Below, in pieces: positions 1 through 10,000 of a stretch of DNA of 64,000 nucleotides. Position 1 is the stretch's first letter; each line of letters opens with the position of its first letter. The notes under the pieces are model-generated. The model searched no databases and was not told where the DNA came from. It saw only the letters and a program-made list of their open reading frames with translations. The stretch is from Asterias rubens. Taxonomy: Eukaryota > Echinodermata > Asteroidea > Forcipulatida > Asteriidae. The stretch lies in contig NC_047073.1 in assembly GCF_902459465.1 (NCBI RefSeq), forward strand, positions 8,743,036-8,807,035. The letters run 5' to 3'. The position numbers were made by a program, and so were the translations under genes.

Positions 1-575
1 TTCCATACCATTTTGCAGTAAATTTACAGTGTAAGGAAAAAACTAATAGTCAGAACTTATCTTTTGCTCTATCTTTTGCCCGGCCGAACCCTGGCTTTTA
101 GGCTCAGCCATACCTAGTTTCTCTTGTTTGCTGTGAAGTACCAATCTTGTGTCTGCCTCCTCATGATTTGGTTCTAATTCAGGCACAGTTAAAGATATTC
201 AACCTTCTATTCGATGACAAGACAGCAGCAGTCTCATTGCTCTATCTTTTGCCCAGCCGAACCCTGGCTTGTAGGCTCGGCCATACCTAGTTTCCCTGAT
301 GATTGTTTATGACTCACCGATGTCTGCGCTCTCCTGTCATCATTCGTCATCATGCTGGTTGACGGACAATTCCTTTGAATGTGTCTGGTCTCTCCTCAAC
401 TATAACACTCTGTCGGTTGTAACCTTAGTGCTGGTTCCTGCCAATTGGATTCAGCATCGACTTAATTTCCTGGAACTCGGGGGGGCGATTGCATTTTTTA
501 CTTCACCAATGATTGTTTGTTTTAGTCCCCGCCCAGCTGCCTGTAACCCTTCTTCCGTTACAAGACGGCTGTCGT
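1..575. repeat. Retroelement-derived flank with a repeated 56-bp block
   Basis: No intact gene is visible. A block of about 56 bases (about 66-121) recurs at about 238-293 with only a few differences, so this is an internal direct repeat. The stretch lies downstream, on the minus strand, of the gag-like fragment at 576-1385 and is probably the rest of the same decayed retroelement. That link is inference; no LTR boundary could be placed. Confidence 0.4.
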
Positions 576-1385
576 TCACCTACCTTCGGCAACACCAACA
601 GTTTTGAAAGTTTCATGGACCGCAACCATATGCTCAGCTTCATTATGGTCAAGGGATTGTTTGTCATATCCGACTTGTGCGTCTGGCAGCCCTTTCAGAA
701 AATGCTCCACAGCCAATTTCTCTTGCAGGACTCCTGGTGCTTTGGGGTATGCTTTGCCGACATGGGCTCGTCTCTTTGCGGCAAACTCCACTGTTGATTC
801 GCTGGTGCCTTGTTTCAACGTATGCAATTGCGCTGGGTATGTTTCCGGTAATGCCTTGGCTCCGAATCGACTTTTCAGTAATGTCATTAACATTTTGTAG
901 TCGTCTTGAACATTGATTGGCAAGCTGCTCACGAATTTAATTGCATCACCTCTTATACACTGGTACCGCAGTTGCTCCAAGCATTTCTTATTCGACCAAT
1001 GGGCTCTAATCAAGATCCGGTTCAAGGGAATTTAAAAGTTCACCCAATCTTCCTTTCCATCAAATGTGTTCATCTCCGGTCTTGGGATGTCCACCCGTTT
1101 CCTTGGCATATCCAAAAGATCGCAACACCGGCTGTTTCCGGGTAATTCCATTGAGCCGTGACACTGATGAGCGGGTCTTGGATAGTTGACATCACGTTCG
1201 AGTTGATGTTTGCGATAGTTGTTGCGGGCATCAATCACTGGATCAAGCACAATTCTTTCCTCCTCGCCATTATTTGTCCTCTTTTTTGTTTCCAGATGAG
1301 CAAGTCGTGCTTCCAGAAGCTGGGTTTCGAGTTGATGTTCACGATAGTTGCGGGCATCAATTACATCAATCACTGGATCAAGCAC
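576..1385 (-). pseudogene. LTR-retrotransposon gag-like fragment, interrupted
   Basis: Two minus-strand open segments (1385-1032 and 1025-576) lie in the same frame and are separated by an in-frame TAA at 1034-1032. The second part has the look of the retrotransposon gag (capsid) family: a GDAIKFVSSLP segment, a DYKMLMTLLKSRFG segment and a later EHFLKGLPDAQ segment, which follow the hydrophobic pattern of that domain. The first part has two similar copies of an LDPVIDARN-type motif followed by charged sequence. Gag proteins package element RNA; this copy is broken and probably inert. No protease or polymerase follows in the same orientation inside the window. Confidence 0.65.
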
Positions 1386-1895
1386 AATTCTTTCCTCAAA
1401 GACACAACTTGTTTAATCTTGGACAAAGGCCCGACAACTTCAGAATGCGAATGAGAACTGAAATTCATATTGTTCAGCTGTCTTTTATACATACAGCATG
1501 TTATTACTTAGAATACAGAACAAAACGTTCTATAAAATGCATCCATATTACACCATTAATTAAGGTAGCGTTTAGCGTGGAACCCCACTTTTCTGAACTT
1601 TTCTGCGTATTTTGCGTTCTTCCATCCTTTGTGCATGTAAAAGTGGAGCACCGCAGTCGGTGGATGCAGCTCTGGTTCTTCTTTTGCTCACCAATCATTG
1701 TTTTTCTTAAGCATCCAAGTATGTTTCCAAAGTTTTAACATGACATCAATTTTGTAGGAAGACACTTTTGCATTCAGGTTTTTAGTATGAACTGCTATCA
1801 AGCTGTCGCCATCTCGTATTTCTTCCATTTGTTTCCATTTGAAATGAAGATAGAATGCCTAAACCTCCCACTGTTTGTCAATTCTTTCTTCCATA
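1386..1895. other. No recognisable gene
   Basis: I see only short chance open frames on both strands and no clear repeat. It lies between two minus-strand retroelement fragments and is likely decayed element sequence. Confidence 0.4.
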
Positions 1896-2230
1896 ATTGT
1901 GACAGGTTGGACCATCGACATGTCTTTCACGTTCCCTCTCCTTTCTCAGCTGTCGCTTAGCGGTTGCCTGAGCTAGAATTTTTTTTTCAAAGCTAGCAGT
2001 GCCTCTGTGCAACAGTTGCCTCCATGATGCTCGATCTCCTGTCAGGTCCTCCCAGAATGCAGTATTGATACTACACTTCTGGAGCGATGCCTTTAGTGTG
2101 TCTTTTAGCGTTTCTGTTGCCCTTCGCGAGTCCGATATCCTTGGCTTAGCTGGGAGAAGAATACTTTCTTAGGAAGGCGCTCATCTGACATCCCCGTGTT
2201 TGCTGATCAATGCTGGTGGTATTTGATTCA
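1896..2230 (-). pseudogene. LINE (non-LTR retrotransposon) ORF2 C-terminal fragment
   Basis: Read on the minus strand, the segment encodes a run with RLPKKVFFSQLSQGYRTREGQ, then a stop codon, then KDTLKASLQKC, then FWEDLTGDRASWRQLLHRG, then a basic stretch rich in Lys, Arg and Glu and a short Cys/His remnant. This order (KDTLK, W-E-D-x-x-x-DR-x-x-WR, charged helix) is characteristic of the region after the reverse transcriptase domain in invertebrate LINE ORF2 proteins. At least one in-frame stop interrupts it and no upstream reverse transcriptase core is seen. It is a dead 3' fragment. Confidence 0.6.
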
Positions 2231-2984
2231 GTGAGGACACTTGCACTTGTGCAGTGTTTTCCCCTTTGAAAGATCATGGACACCTTGTTGTCTTGCGGTT
2301 AGATACCCTGTCCATCAATGACATGGTCAAGAAACGTTACGGAAGAGATGTCAAATTCACACTCGGCTGGATTGAAGATATCTCCATATTGAGATAAACT
2401 CAGCGGAAAAAAAAATCCTCCCAAATAAGTTGATGATAATACATAGATGGATCAGTATCTAACCCAATGTAGGACTCTTCCTCTGTACACAGATACAGAG
2501 TCCTAACTATTAAGGCCCGTTTCTGGGGCAAATTTTTTCAAAGTTTCATAACTCAAATCTTACCTGCAACAAACCACTTATTTCCACAGATTCACATTCT
2601 ATGGCGGCATACATTTTTCTGCGGTGGGTTTTGGTCCTCATATATTCTTCACAAATCCGTCATTTTCGTGAAATAAAGCAGCTCCCAACGGTAAAAAATT
2701 TCCAGAAATGTACCCTGATATCCATGATGTCACTGTATTTTAGTACAATTTGAAAGTGTAAGACCACCAGGGCTAGATCAGTATCTAATGAGAAAGTTTA
2801 TTCAGAGCTTTCTTCCTTTCAACAATCTCTCCAAAACTCTACTTTTTTTCATCCCATTTCTTTAGTTTTTATTCCAATTTTTTGTTTAGATAGACCTCAT
2901 AGTCCATGCCTTTCTGAAACATTCTGTTTACTTCTTTGGCAAGTCAGGTGGTTTACGGTCAAGGACTACGTCTTTTTGGAATGT
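2231..2984. other. No recognisable gene
   Basis: AT-rich sequence without a convincing open frame or repeat that I could match elsewhere in the window. Confidence 0.4.
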
Positions 2985-3194
2985 TCAAAGGGTGATGGGC
3001 TGTATGGTTGAGGCAACTTCAAACTCAAGCACGCGTTTGATTAGCTCATGAAGTTGAACAATGTATTGTTTTGCTTTGTCGCGGCACTTAGTGACAAACT
3101 CATTTAAAGTTTCCTTTGGTTTCTGCTGGAACTGTTTTAATTCTAATCTTTGGATCATCAAAACATTTACGTTTAACTGTAATTGATCTTCCAA
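2985..3194 (-). pseudogene. Second gag-like fragment
   Basis: A 69-residue minus-strand frame contains RLELKQFQQKPKETLNEFV followed by TKCRDKAKQ. This resembles the middle of gag proteins in Ty3-like retrotransposons, where a helix with a Q-K-P-x-E-T-x-x-x-F-V pattern is common. It is not contiguous with, or similar to, the gag-like frame at 576-1385, so a different element is likely. No partner domains are visible. Confidence 0.45.
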
Positions 3195-3756
3195 GATGTC
3201 CCAAGTGTATGTGGGTTATTTTGTCTCATTGAATCCAGTTGAGGTAATGGAGATTAACAGTTAAAAGACACATGCATGATATTCTTCTACTTCTTAGTCT
3301 GTTTTCCAATTTTTGTAGTTCATGCCCATCCCTTGTACTGGATAAAATGGTGATGTTTTTCAAGGACTAAAGCTCTTTAAAAAGCAGTAACTGCATCTTA
3401 TTTTATTTATTTTTATTTTAAATCTTCGGACATTACTCTTTGTTGAAAGGGATTGTCCAGGGTAAGGCAAAAGTTAAAAGAAACTTTCATCAAAGCCCCC
3501 CCCCCCCCCCACCCATCTTAAAATGCATGGCATGTCATACATGAATTTAAGCCTCGGGCACTGCGAGCGTGAATCAGATGTATTGATAGCAATTTGAATA
3601 CATACACAAAAAACAATCAAGATTGTTTTATATGTTTTATTAACACTCTGTGGTCTTGTCATAATAACAAACAAAAAAGGCGCAAAATAAACTTTCTTAA
3701 ATCGTTTCTGGCATTTTTATACCATAATGTGGTGAGCCACTAGGCCTAATTCATAA
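3195..3756. other. No recognisable gene; contains a poly-C tract
   Basis: A run of C lies at about 3497-3510. Nothing else stands out apart from AT-rich sequence and short open frames. Confidence 0.4.
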
Positions 3757-3980
3757 ACAGGGATAAAGAATATTAATTTGTGTTTTACCCTTCGAATTGT
3801 CTCTAGCTACCAGGGTATTTTGGTGGTATAGTTGGTATGACTTTTCTAGAGTTGCAAAGGTTGTGAGTTCGGATCCCATCCAAATAATATGCCTGGGTTT
3901 TTTTTTCACAGAGTTCAGTAAAGTACTGAGTATACAGTGCTTACACACAGCGGTGTAAATGTTAAGCCAAAATTAATATT
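3757..3980 (+). repeat. SINE-A copy (tRNA-derived), with an inverted tail piece at its left
   Basis: From about 3801 the sequence follows the SINE-A pattern: a CTAGCTACC head, an A-box-like GGTATAGTTGG, a B-box-like GAGTTCGGATCCC, then a TTTTTCACAG segment, GTACTGAGTATACAGTGCT and a tail ending CCAAAATTAATATT. Immediately left (about 3757-3790) is the same tail in reverse complement. Two partial copies therefore lie head to tail in opposite orientation. It is more diverged than the copies at 11124, 18376 and 49892. Confidence 0.7.
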
Positions 3981-4266
3981 AGTACAGACAAAAAATTTGT
4001 GGATTATGCCTTATTTATTTATGTTTAAATTATTATTCTTTTATAAAGATATTACATAGAAAGGGAAAATACTTTCAGCTTATGTTTATTCTTGTACTAT
4101 CCATTGAGACGACTTTCTTTTAATAAAAGATGACCATAGGAGATCAAAATAAATTTCAGTTCTTGTGTTTTATTTGCTGGTGTGATAACTTTATTCTTTT
4201 TAATTAAAAACAAAGTTTTAGCCACTCCTACAATTAGATTAATAAATCATATGAAGGTCAAGGACT
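3981..4266. other. No recognisable gene
   Basis: AT-rich sequence with no feature that I can support. Confidence 0.35.
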
Positions 4267-4456
4267 GTGGGCCCAATTTTTTAAAGCTGTTAAGCAGAAA
4301 ATACTGCTTGCCAAATGTCTTTGCCAAGCAAAAATTAAGGGGGACACCAGTCACAACAGGGTACTCCTAATTTTGGCTGGTAACTTTTTCTGTAAGCAAT
4401 ACTTTTCTGTGCTTAGCAAGGTTTTGTGCTTACAGACTTTATGAAAGGACCCTGTT
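4267..4456. mobile_element. MITE, GGGCCCAATTT family (first of about nine copies)
   Basis: The left end reads GGGCCCAATTTTTTAAAGCTG followed by a TTAAGCAGAAAAT motif. The right end is the imperfect reverse complement (GTGCTTACAGACTTTATGAAAGGACCC). The same GGGCCC-AATTTCAT-(A)G-(A)GCTCTGCTTA terminus recurs at 7091, 7338, 11049, 11508, 13637, 39280, 46933 and 62100. There is no coding capacity; it is a non-autonomous DNA element by structure. Confidence 0.55.
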
Positions 4457-4519
4457 CATTTCATAGACTTTTAGTTTAGTTCACGTGTTCTGGTGGAATG
4501 GATATAGATATAGTTTAAG

Positions 4520-5085
4520 ATCCAGGGGTCGATTTCTCAAAGATTTAGGACTACATTTAGTCCACGATTGGGACTAGTCCTAGGAGATACATACACATAT
4601 TGACTGGCAACGAGGTAACTAGTATGCGTCTATTCCCACGAGGGACTTTGAGTGACCAGAAGAGCGACCTATTTCCCGAGGCCGAAGGCCAATTAAGGGA
4701 AATAGGCCCCTCTTCTGGTCACTCACAGGCCCGAGGGGAATAGACATACACTAGTTACCGAATTATGCAAGTCAATATGTGTTTTATCTTGGTCTTAAAT
4801 GTCAAATAAGAACAGAAAAAGGAATTTTGAAGTTGTTGTTCACGGTTCAAGTCAAGAGAGGGCGCTGTTACTGCGGGCACTATATTCAAAGACTATTGCC
4901 CGCTCTGGTACTATTCCCGCGATCACTTGCCTATATTAGTTCATCCCACGTGACCGTGTTTCAGCTAACCAGAATACAGAACAAGCAAGAGGTGTGTTAT
5001 AATAAAAACTAAAGGCTAGTCCTAAGTAACTCGTCCTAACTCGAGATAAGACGAGTCTCAATAAATCTTTGTGAAATCCACCCCA
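4520..5085. mobile_element. AGGAC-family MITE split by a CCGAGG fold-back element
   Basis: The outer arms contain GGACTAGTCCTAGGAGATAC at the left and GTCCTAAGTAACTCGTCCTAA at the right, ending in a TTTGTGAAATCCACC motif. Related outer sequence occurs at 30252, 57436 and 57857. Between the arms, about 4596-4786 is an inverted repeat: a left arm with ACTAGTATGCGTCTATTCCC mirrors a right arm with GGGAATAGACATACACTAGT, with a CCGAGGCCGAAGGCC centre. One element appears nested in the other. Confidence 0.5.
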
Positions 5086-7018
5086 GTTACATAATTATAA
5101 AGGTAAAAATAAAGAGACAAAACCAAAAAACAAATCTGGTTATTTTGTTGTTCATACTACTGAATGTGTTTAACCTATTTTTAAATAGAGACACATAAGA
5201 TGGATGGTAAAACCAACTTTCTCAGCCATTGTTTTAAATGTTCACTCACTGATGAGATGGATTATATATTAAGTGGGAGGATTGGTGTTAAGTCTATGTT
5301 TATCGAAAAGTAAAACATTTCCACCACTTGGTGGCGCTGTTTAGCAAGGTATTTCAAAATAAGTTGTTAGTGTTTTGTGTGTTGATCGCAACACAAGCAG
5401 ATCATGCAGATCGTAGAATGTGTTAGGTTTGCACACTTTCAACTACAAAATAGATTGACCACATCCTGCAATCAAAGGTAACTGAAGGAATGCTCAATGC
5501 ATATTGTACTGACTTATTTTTTTCACATTATTGTTGCTGCACTTATTTTGTAGGATACTATTTTATTAATTTTAATTGTTGCTATCTATCTTAGTATCTA
5601 ATCTTCCTACGTACTAACCTAAAATTTGTATCTTTTTACCGAATTCCTTTTTACTTGCGCCGTTTTTCAATTTCGATTTCAGTTTGCACCTTTGTTGATA
5701 TTTGTTCCCGTGACAAAGCACATTTGCACCCAAGTACGTAATAGTCTATACTCCTCTGGGCATGCTGGAGAGATGTACTCATTGGACAAATGTAATGGAA
5801 GATAGATAGAAAGAAATAGGCTGGGTTTTATCTTTTGATTTTTTGTATTTATTTATCATTTTGTGCCTTTGTTGTTTGTGTGGCCAGCGCTGCTGCAGCA
5901 ACTCTCTAACCCTTCACACTATGTAAGTGGCTTGTGGGGGAGGTGTATACTGTATACTCCTGAGTCCTACTCTCAGTACAGAGTCTAACCTGTACTTCAG
6001 TTATTTGTGTAATAGCACGAATTCGCGTCGTCGCAAGATTTTATTTTCCGTGCAAAGCTAGAAATTCCTGCCTTGGCACGAATTGAAAACTCTGTACGGT
6101 AGCTAATACGGCAAAAAGGCCTTACCCGCGGGACTTGTAACGTGTCTAAAAATGATCTACGCACAAAGACTCCCTAAGTTATCGTCGTAGTTTTGCTGAT
6201 ATTTTCAATGGAAAATAAATTGCTGAATAAATCTATTTTGTTTGGGAACAAAAGTAGTTTGAATTGAAGTCATGATAATTGATATTCAGTTAACTTTTTT
6301 TTATACTTTTAATAACTTGGCAAATAATTTATTTCTTACCTGAGGTAGTTGGTCTCCACATGTTGTTTTCGTTGACGCAGCGCTGTACTAATAGTGTAAC
6401 ATCATGGCGGACGCTGAGAAGACTGGTGCATACAAATTCTGACAATTCTACGGAAACGACAATGCACTGAATAACGAAAATACACCGAATAACGAAAATA
6501 CGGGTTAGACCCTGTCTGTACTGACTCTAGAACTACACTGTTGGGTTCATTCTTCTATCTACTCCCCTCCACGAAGAGCAAACGTTATAGTGGAACGAAC
6601 CTCATAGTTCTAGGGTAGGAGTAGGAATAGGATACAGTGACTGGAACTGGCACTATCTACACTACAGCATGATTGGTCCCCACATTTATGACGTTGTCAA
6701 ATTGATGTAAAACTTGGGTGTACACCATGGCAATTTTGTTTTAATACAAACCGTTACGGTTCAAATGGAAATTGTTAGCATGCCGCACATTATTTTATTT
6801 TATTTCTAAACAATGGTGCTAATGGCCGCACAATCGAAATGCAGATTAATCAAACTATTTTTATAATTCATTCGACTTTATATTTCAGGTCCTGTCCATA
6901 AAATTGTAGTTTCACAAAAATCGTGTCCATACGATTTTGAACCTGACACTTTTTAGATTTTAGATTGATTCGTTCAAGTTCAACTTCTCATCTCAGAGTT
7001 TGAAGTTAATTTGCCATA
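5086..7018. promoter_or_regulatory. Upstream region of the dystrophin-like gene (no mapped promoter)
   Basis: This stretch precedes the first coding exon. I see no TATA-initiator arrangement I would trust. Two points are visible. A well-placed ATG at 6402 (CATCATGGCGG context) opens a 12-codon frame that ends in TGA. A TTTATATTTCAGG acceptor-like sequence at about 6878-6890 could join an upstream non-coding exon to the first coding exon. The region up to 5080 is MITE debris. Promoter activity is inference from position only. Confidence 0.25.
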
Positions 7019-7074
7019 ATGGATAAAAGATGGCAGAAGGCTGAGACTGACACAGGCATTCCATATTACATCAA
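7019..7074 (+). CDS. Dystrophin-like exon 1 (start, first half of WW)
   Basis: It encodes [18 protein letters not shown] and two bases of Asn. Donor AA|GTAAGT, phase 2. The start is chosen because the frame is closed by TAA at 7007-7009 and no acceptor lies between. Confidence 0.85.
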
Positions 7075-10000
7075 GTAAGTCAAATGACCAGGGCCCAATT
7101 TCATAGAGCTGCTAAGCACAAAGATATGCTTAGCATGAAATTTCTTCAATGATAAAAACAGGACTACCAACCAAATTTCCACGTGATTTTCAGGATTATA
7201 AGCAAACAATCAGCTGAATACCAGTAACAAGCAATATGAAACACATGGAAATTTTGTTGGTAACCCTGTTTTTATCAAGGAAGAAATGTCATGCTAAGCA
7301 AATTTTTGTGCTTAGCAGCTCTATGAAATTGGGTCCAGGGCCCAATTTCATGGCTCTGCTTACCCTAAACAACGAATCGGCGCTTACAGAAACAGGGAAT
7401 TATGTGCTTTCTTCAAGCGTATTTCACAGGTTAGCGGGGAAATGTTGGCGTGCCCATGTGTACTCCACGTTACTAGGCATTCTATCTATGCTAACACAGG
7501 TAGTGCAGAAATTTAGTGCTAGCCTGAATTGGAGAACGGTGATTGTACACATAGCGCAGAATTCTGCGGTAAGCAGAACCATGAAATTGAGCCCAGGCTT
7601 CTAAGTTCTCCCAACCCAAACCATCCTAGGAGTAGGACCATGGATGAGATTTTTCAGCCTTTTATCTGAATTCAGCTTTTTTTTTTACTCTAAACTGGCA
7701 ATAAAGATGCTGCATTATCTCAAAGTTAAATAACTCAGGCTCTTGGTACTAATTTTCTAGCACTGGGATTACTCTTCTCAGAAACTCCTTTGAATCTATA
7801 ACACTAAGGGTATAGACCGATCCAGGCGCGCAAGTGCTGGACGCCGCCATGCGCTGCGCGCCACTGCTGGGGTGTCTTTGTGCCTCGTTTTGTGCACAAA
7901 GACATAGAAAATCGTTTTCCTTTTCACTTTTTATGGGAATTGAATGTTTTCCTCGGCAATCTATGAAATTTCCTTGACGTGGCGGCTTGATATAACAAAG
8001 TACTACATTCTTGATAATTTTTTTTAATTAAGCAGAAAGTAAAATACTGAAATTCTGACAAAATACCTTGTCGATGTTATGCATTTTAGCGACTTCTATG
8101 CAGTTTCTGCATCTATTTTCTTCTATTTTGTTGCAAATATTTGTGGTCGGTGATCTACATTGGTATATCATGACGTCCTGTTATGGAAATTGTGTTATTC
8201 GTTGAGGAAAACATTTAATTTCCATAAAGAGTGAAAAGAAACATGATTTCCTTATGTCTTTGTGCACAAAACTAGGCACTAAGCTTGGGCGATATCACGA
8301 TATTATCGAATACGCGATTTTAATTTGGAAACGATTTCGATATCGGATGGATTTGGTTTTAATCGAAATATCGATATATCGCGATATATCGCGATAATTG
8401 CGATAATCGCGATATATCGCGATATCGATTAAATATCACGATGTATTTGCTAGCTGAGACATCTTGCACCCCATAGGTTTGGAGTAAAACCAGAAGAATA
8501 GGTTATTAGAACACCTCTCTTATGCTATGACTGTCTCTTCTACAACTTTCACTTGGAGTTTGAAGACTGATGATGTCAAATTTAATTAATCGCGATTATA
8601 TCGAATATCGCGATATATTGTCGGCGATATATCGTGAATAAAATAAATCGATATCGCCCAAGCTTACTAGGCACATGTACACCTCAGCAATGGCGCACGG
8701 TGCTGAACACTTGTGCGCTCGTTGCGCATCGGATCGGATCGGTCTATATCAATAGTTGCAAAACTTGGGGTAAATGGTTACACATTAGTTTTGTGTCCAA
8801 ATCACAATTCTGTGTCAATGATGAATAAGTGCTTGAGCTTGTAACAGATGTGTACCCGTGACTGTGGCTGTGCCATATAGCTCTATGGGCTGTGCCCATC
8901 TGGATAAATTAGTAGTAATGATTTACTTTGTGATTTAGTAGTACGATTGATTTTAACTATTTCAGTCATCTGTCAGAGAGGACACAATGGGATCACCCAG
9001 AGTATGTCAAAGCTCAACGGATGATGGGTAAGTTTTCAAAGTAAAATCCTAAACTCTTAAAGCCATTTGACACTTTCGGTAAACAGTATTGTCCAAGGCC
9101 CACACTCTGTGTATCACAACTTATATATCAAATAATAAACCTGTGAAAAGTTCCTAAACTCTTAAAGCCATTTAACACTTTCGGTAAACAGTATTGTCCA
9201 AGGCCCACACTTCGTGTATCACAACTTATATATAAAATAATAAACCTGTGAAAAGTTAGGCTCAATTGGTCATCGGAGTCAGGAGAAAATAACGGGAAAA
9301 CTCACCATTGTTTCCGCACGTTTCGCCGTGTCGTGACATGTGTTTAAAATAAATCCGTAATTCTCGATATCAAGAATTGATATTGTTTTAATGTTTTCTC
9401 ACAAAGTTAATCATTTCATGGAATAATATTTCAAGAGAAGTCTTGCACCATTACCTTACTGTAAACCCTGTAAGTTATTTGTAAATCTGTGAACTTTTTT
9501 TTTTTTTTTCCTGTTCCGAAAGTGTGTAATGGCTTTAAAGGCACATTGACAATTTGGTAATTGTACAAGACCAGTATTCTCACTACATACCACCAACATG
9601 TATGAAATAACAAATTTGTGAATATTTGGACTCAATTGGTCATCGAAGTGGCAAGTGAAAAATGATAGAAAAAATAATCACTTGTAACAGTAACCAGGAA
9701 TTGCATACCTACCAGAGAGCTGCCAGAAAAAGCTTCATTGCAGAGGCGTGGTGCCCTTTATTGGCCAATCGGCTTTACTGTTACAGTATTCAAAGATTAC
9801 GGTATTCATAAAGGCACATAGTTTCTGGAGACCCTTTAAGAAGTGCTAGTCATAGGAAAACGTCATTGGTCAAACTTTCTCAAGATGAAGAAAGAAAGAG
9901 GCCCTTTAAGTTATTTGGCAAGGAGTTGTGGCGTACATCTTGTATTATGTTAACACAACCCTTAAGACTCGGATGCTATCCTTATAAGTGATTTAGATAT

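Noticed and set aside
9539..9835. A confident P1 MITE next to the P2 element
   Set aside because: The left end fits, but the right end does not mirror it; kept only as a low-confidence feature.
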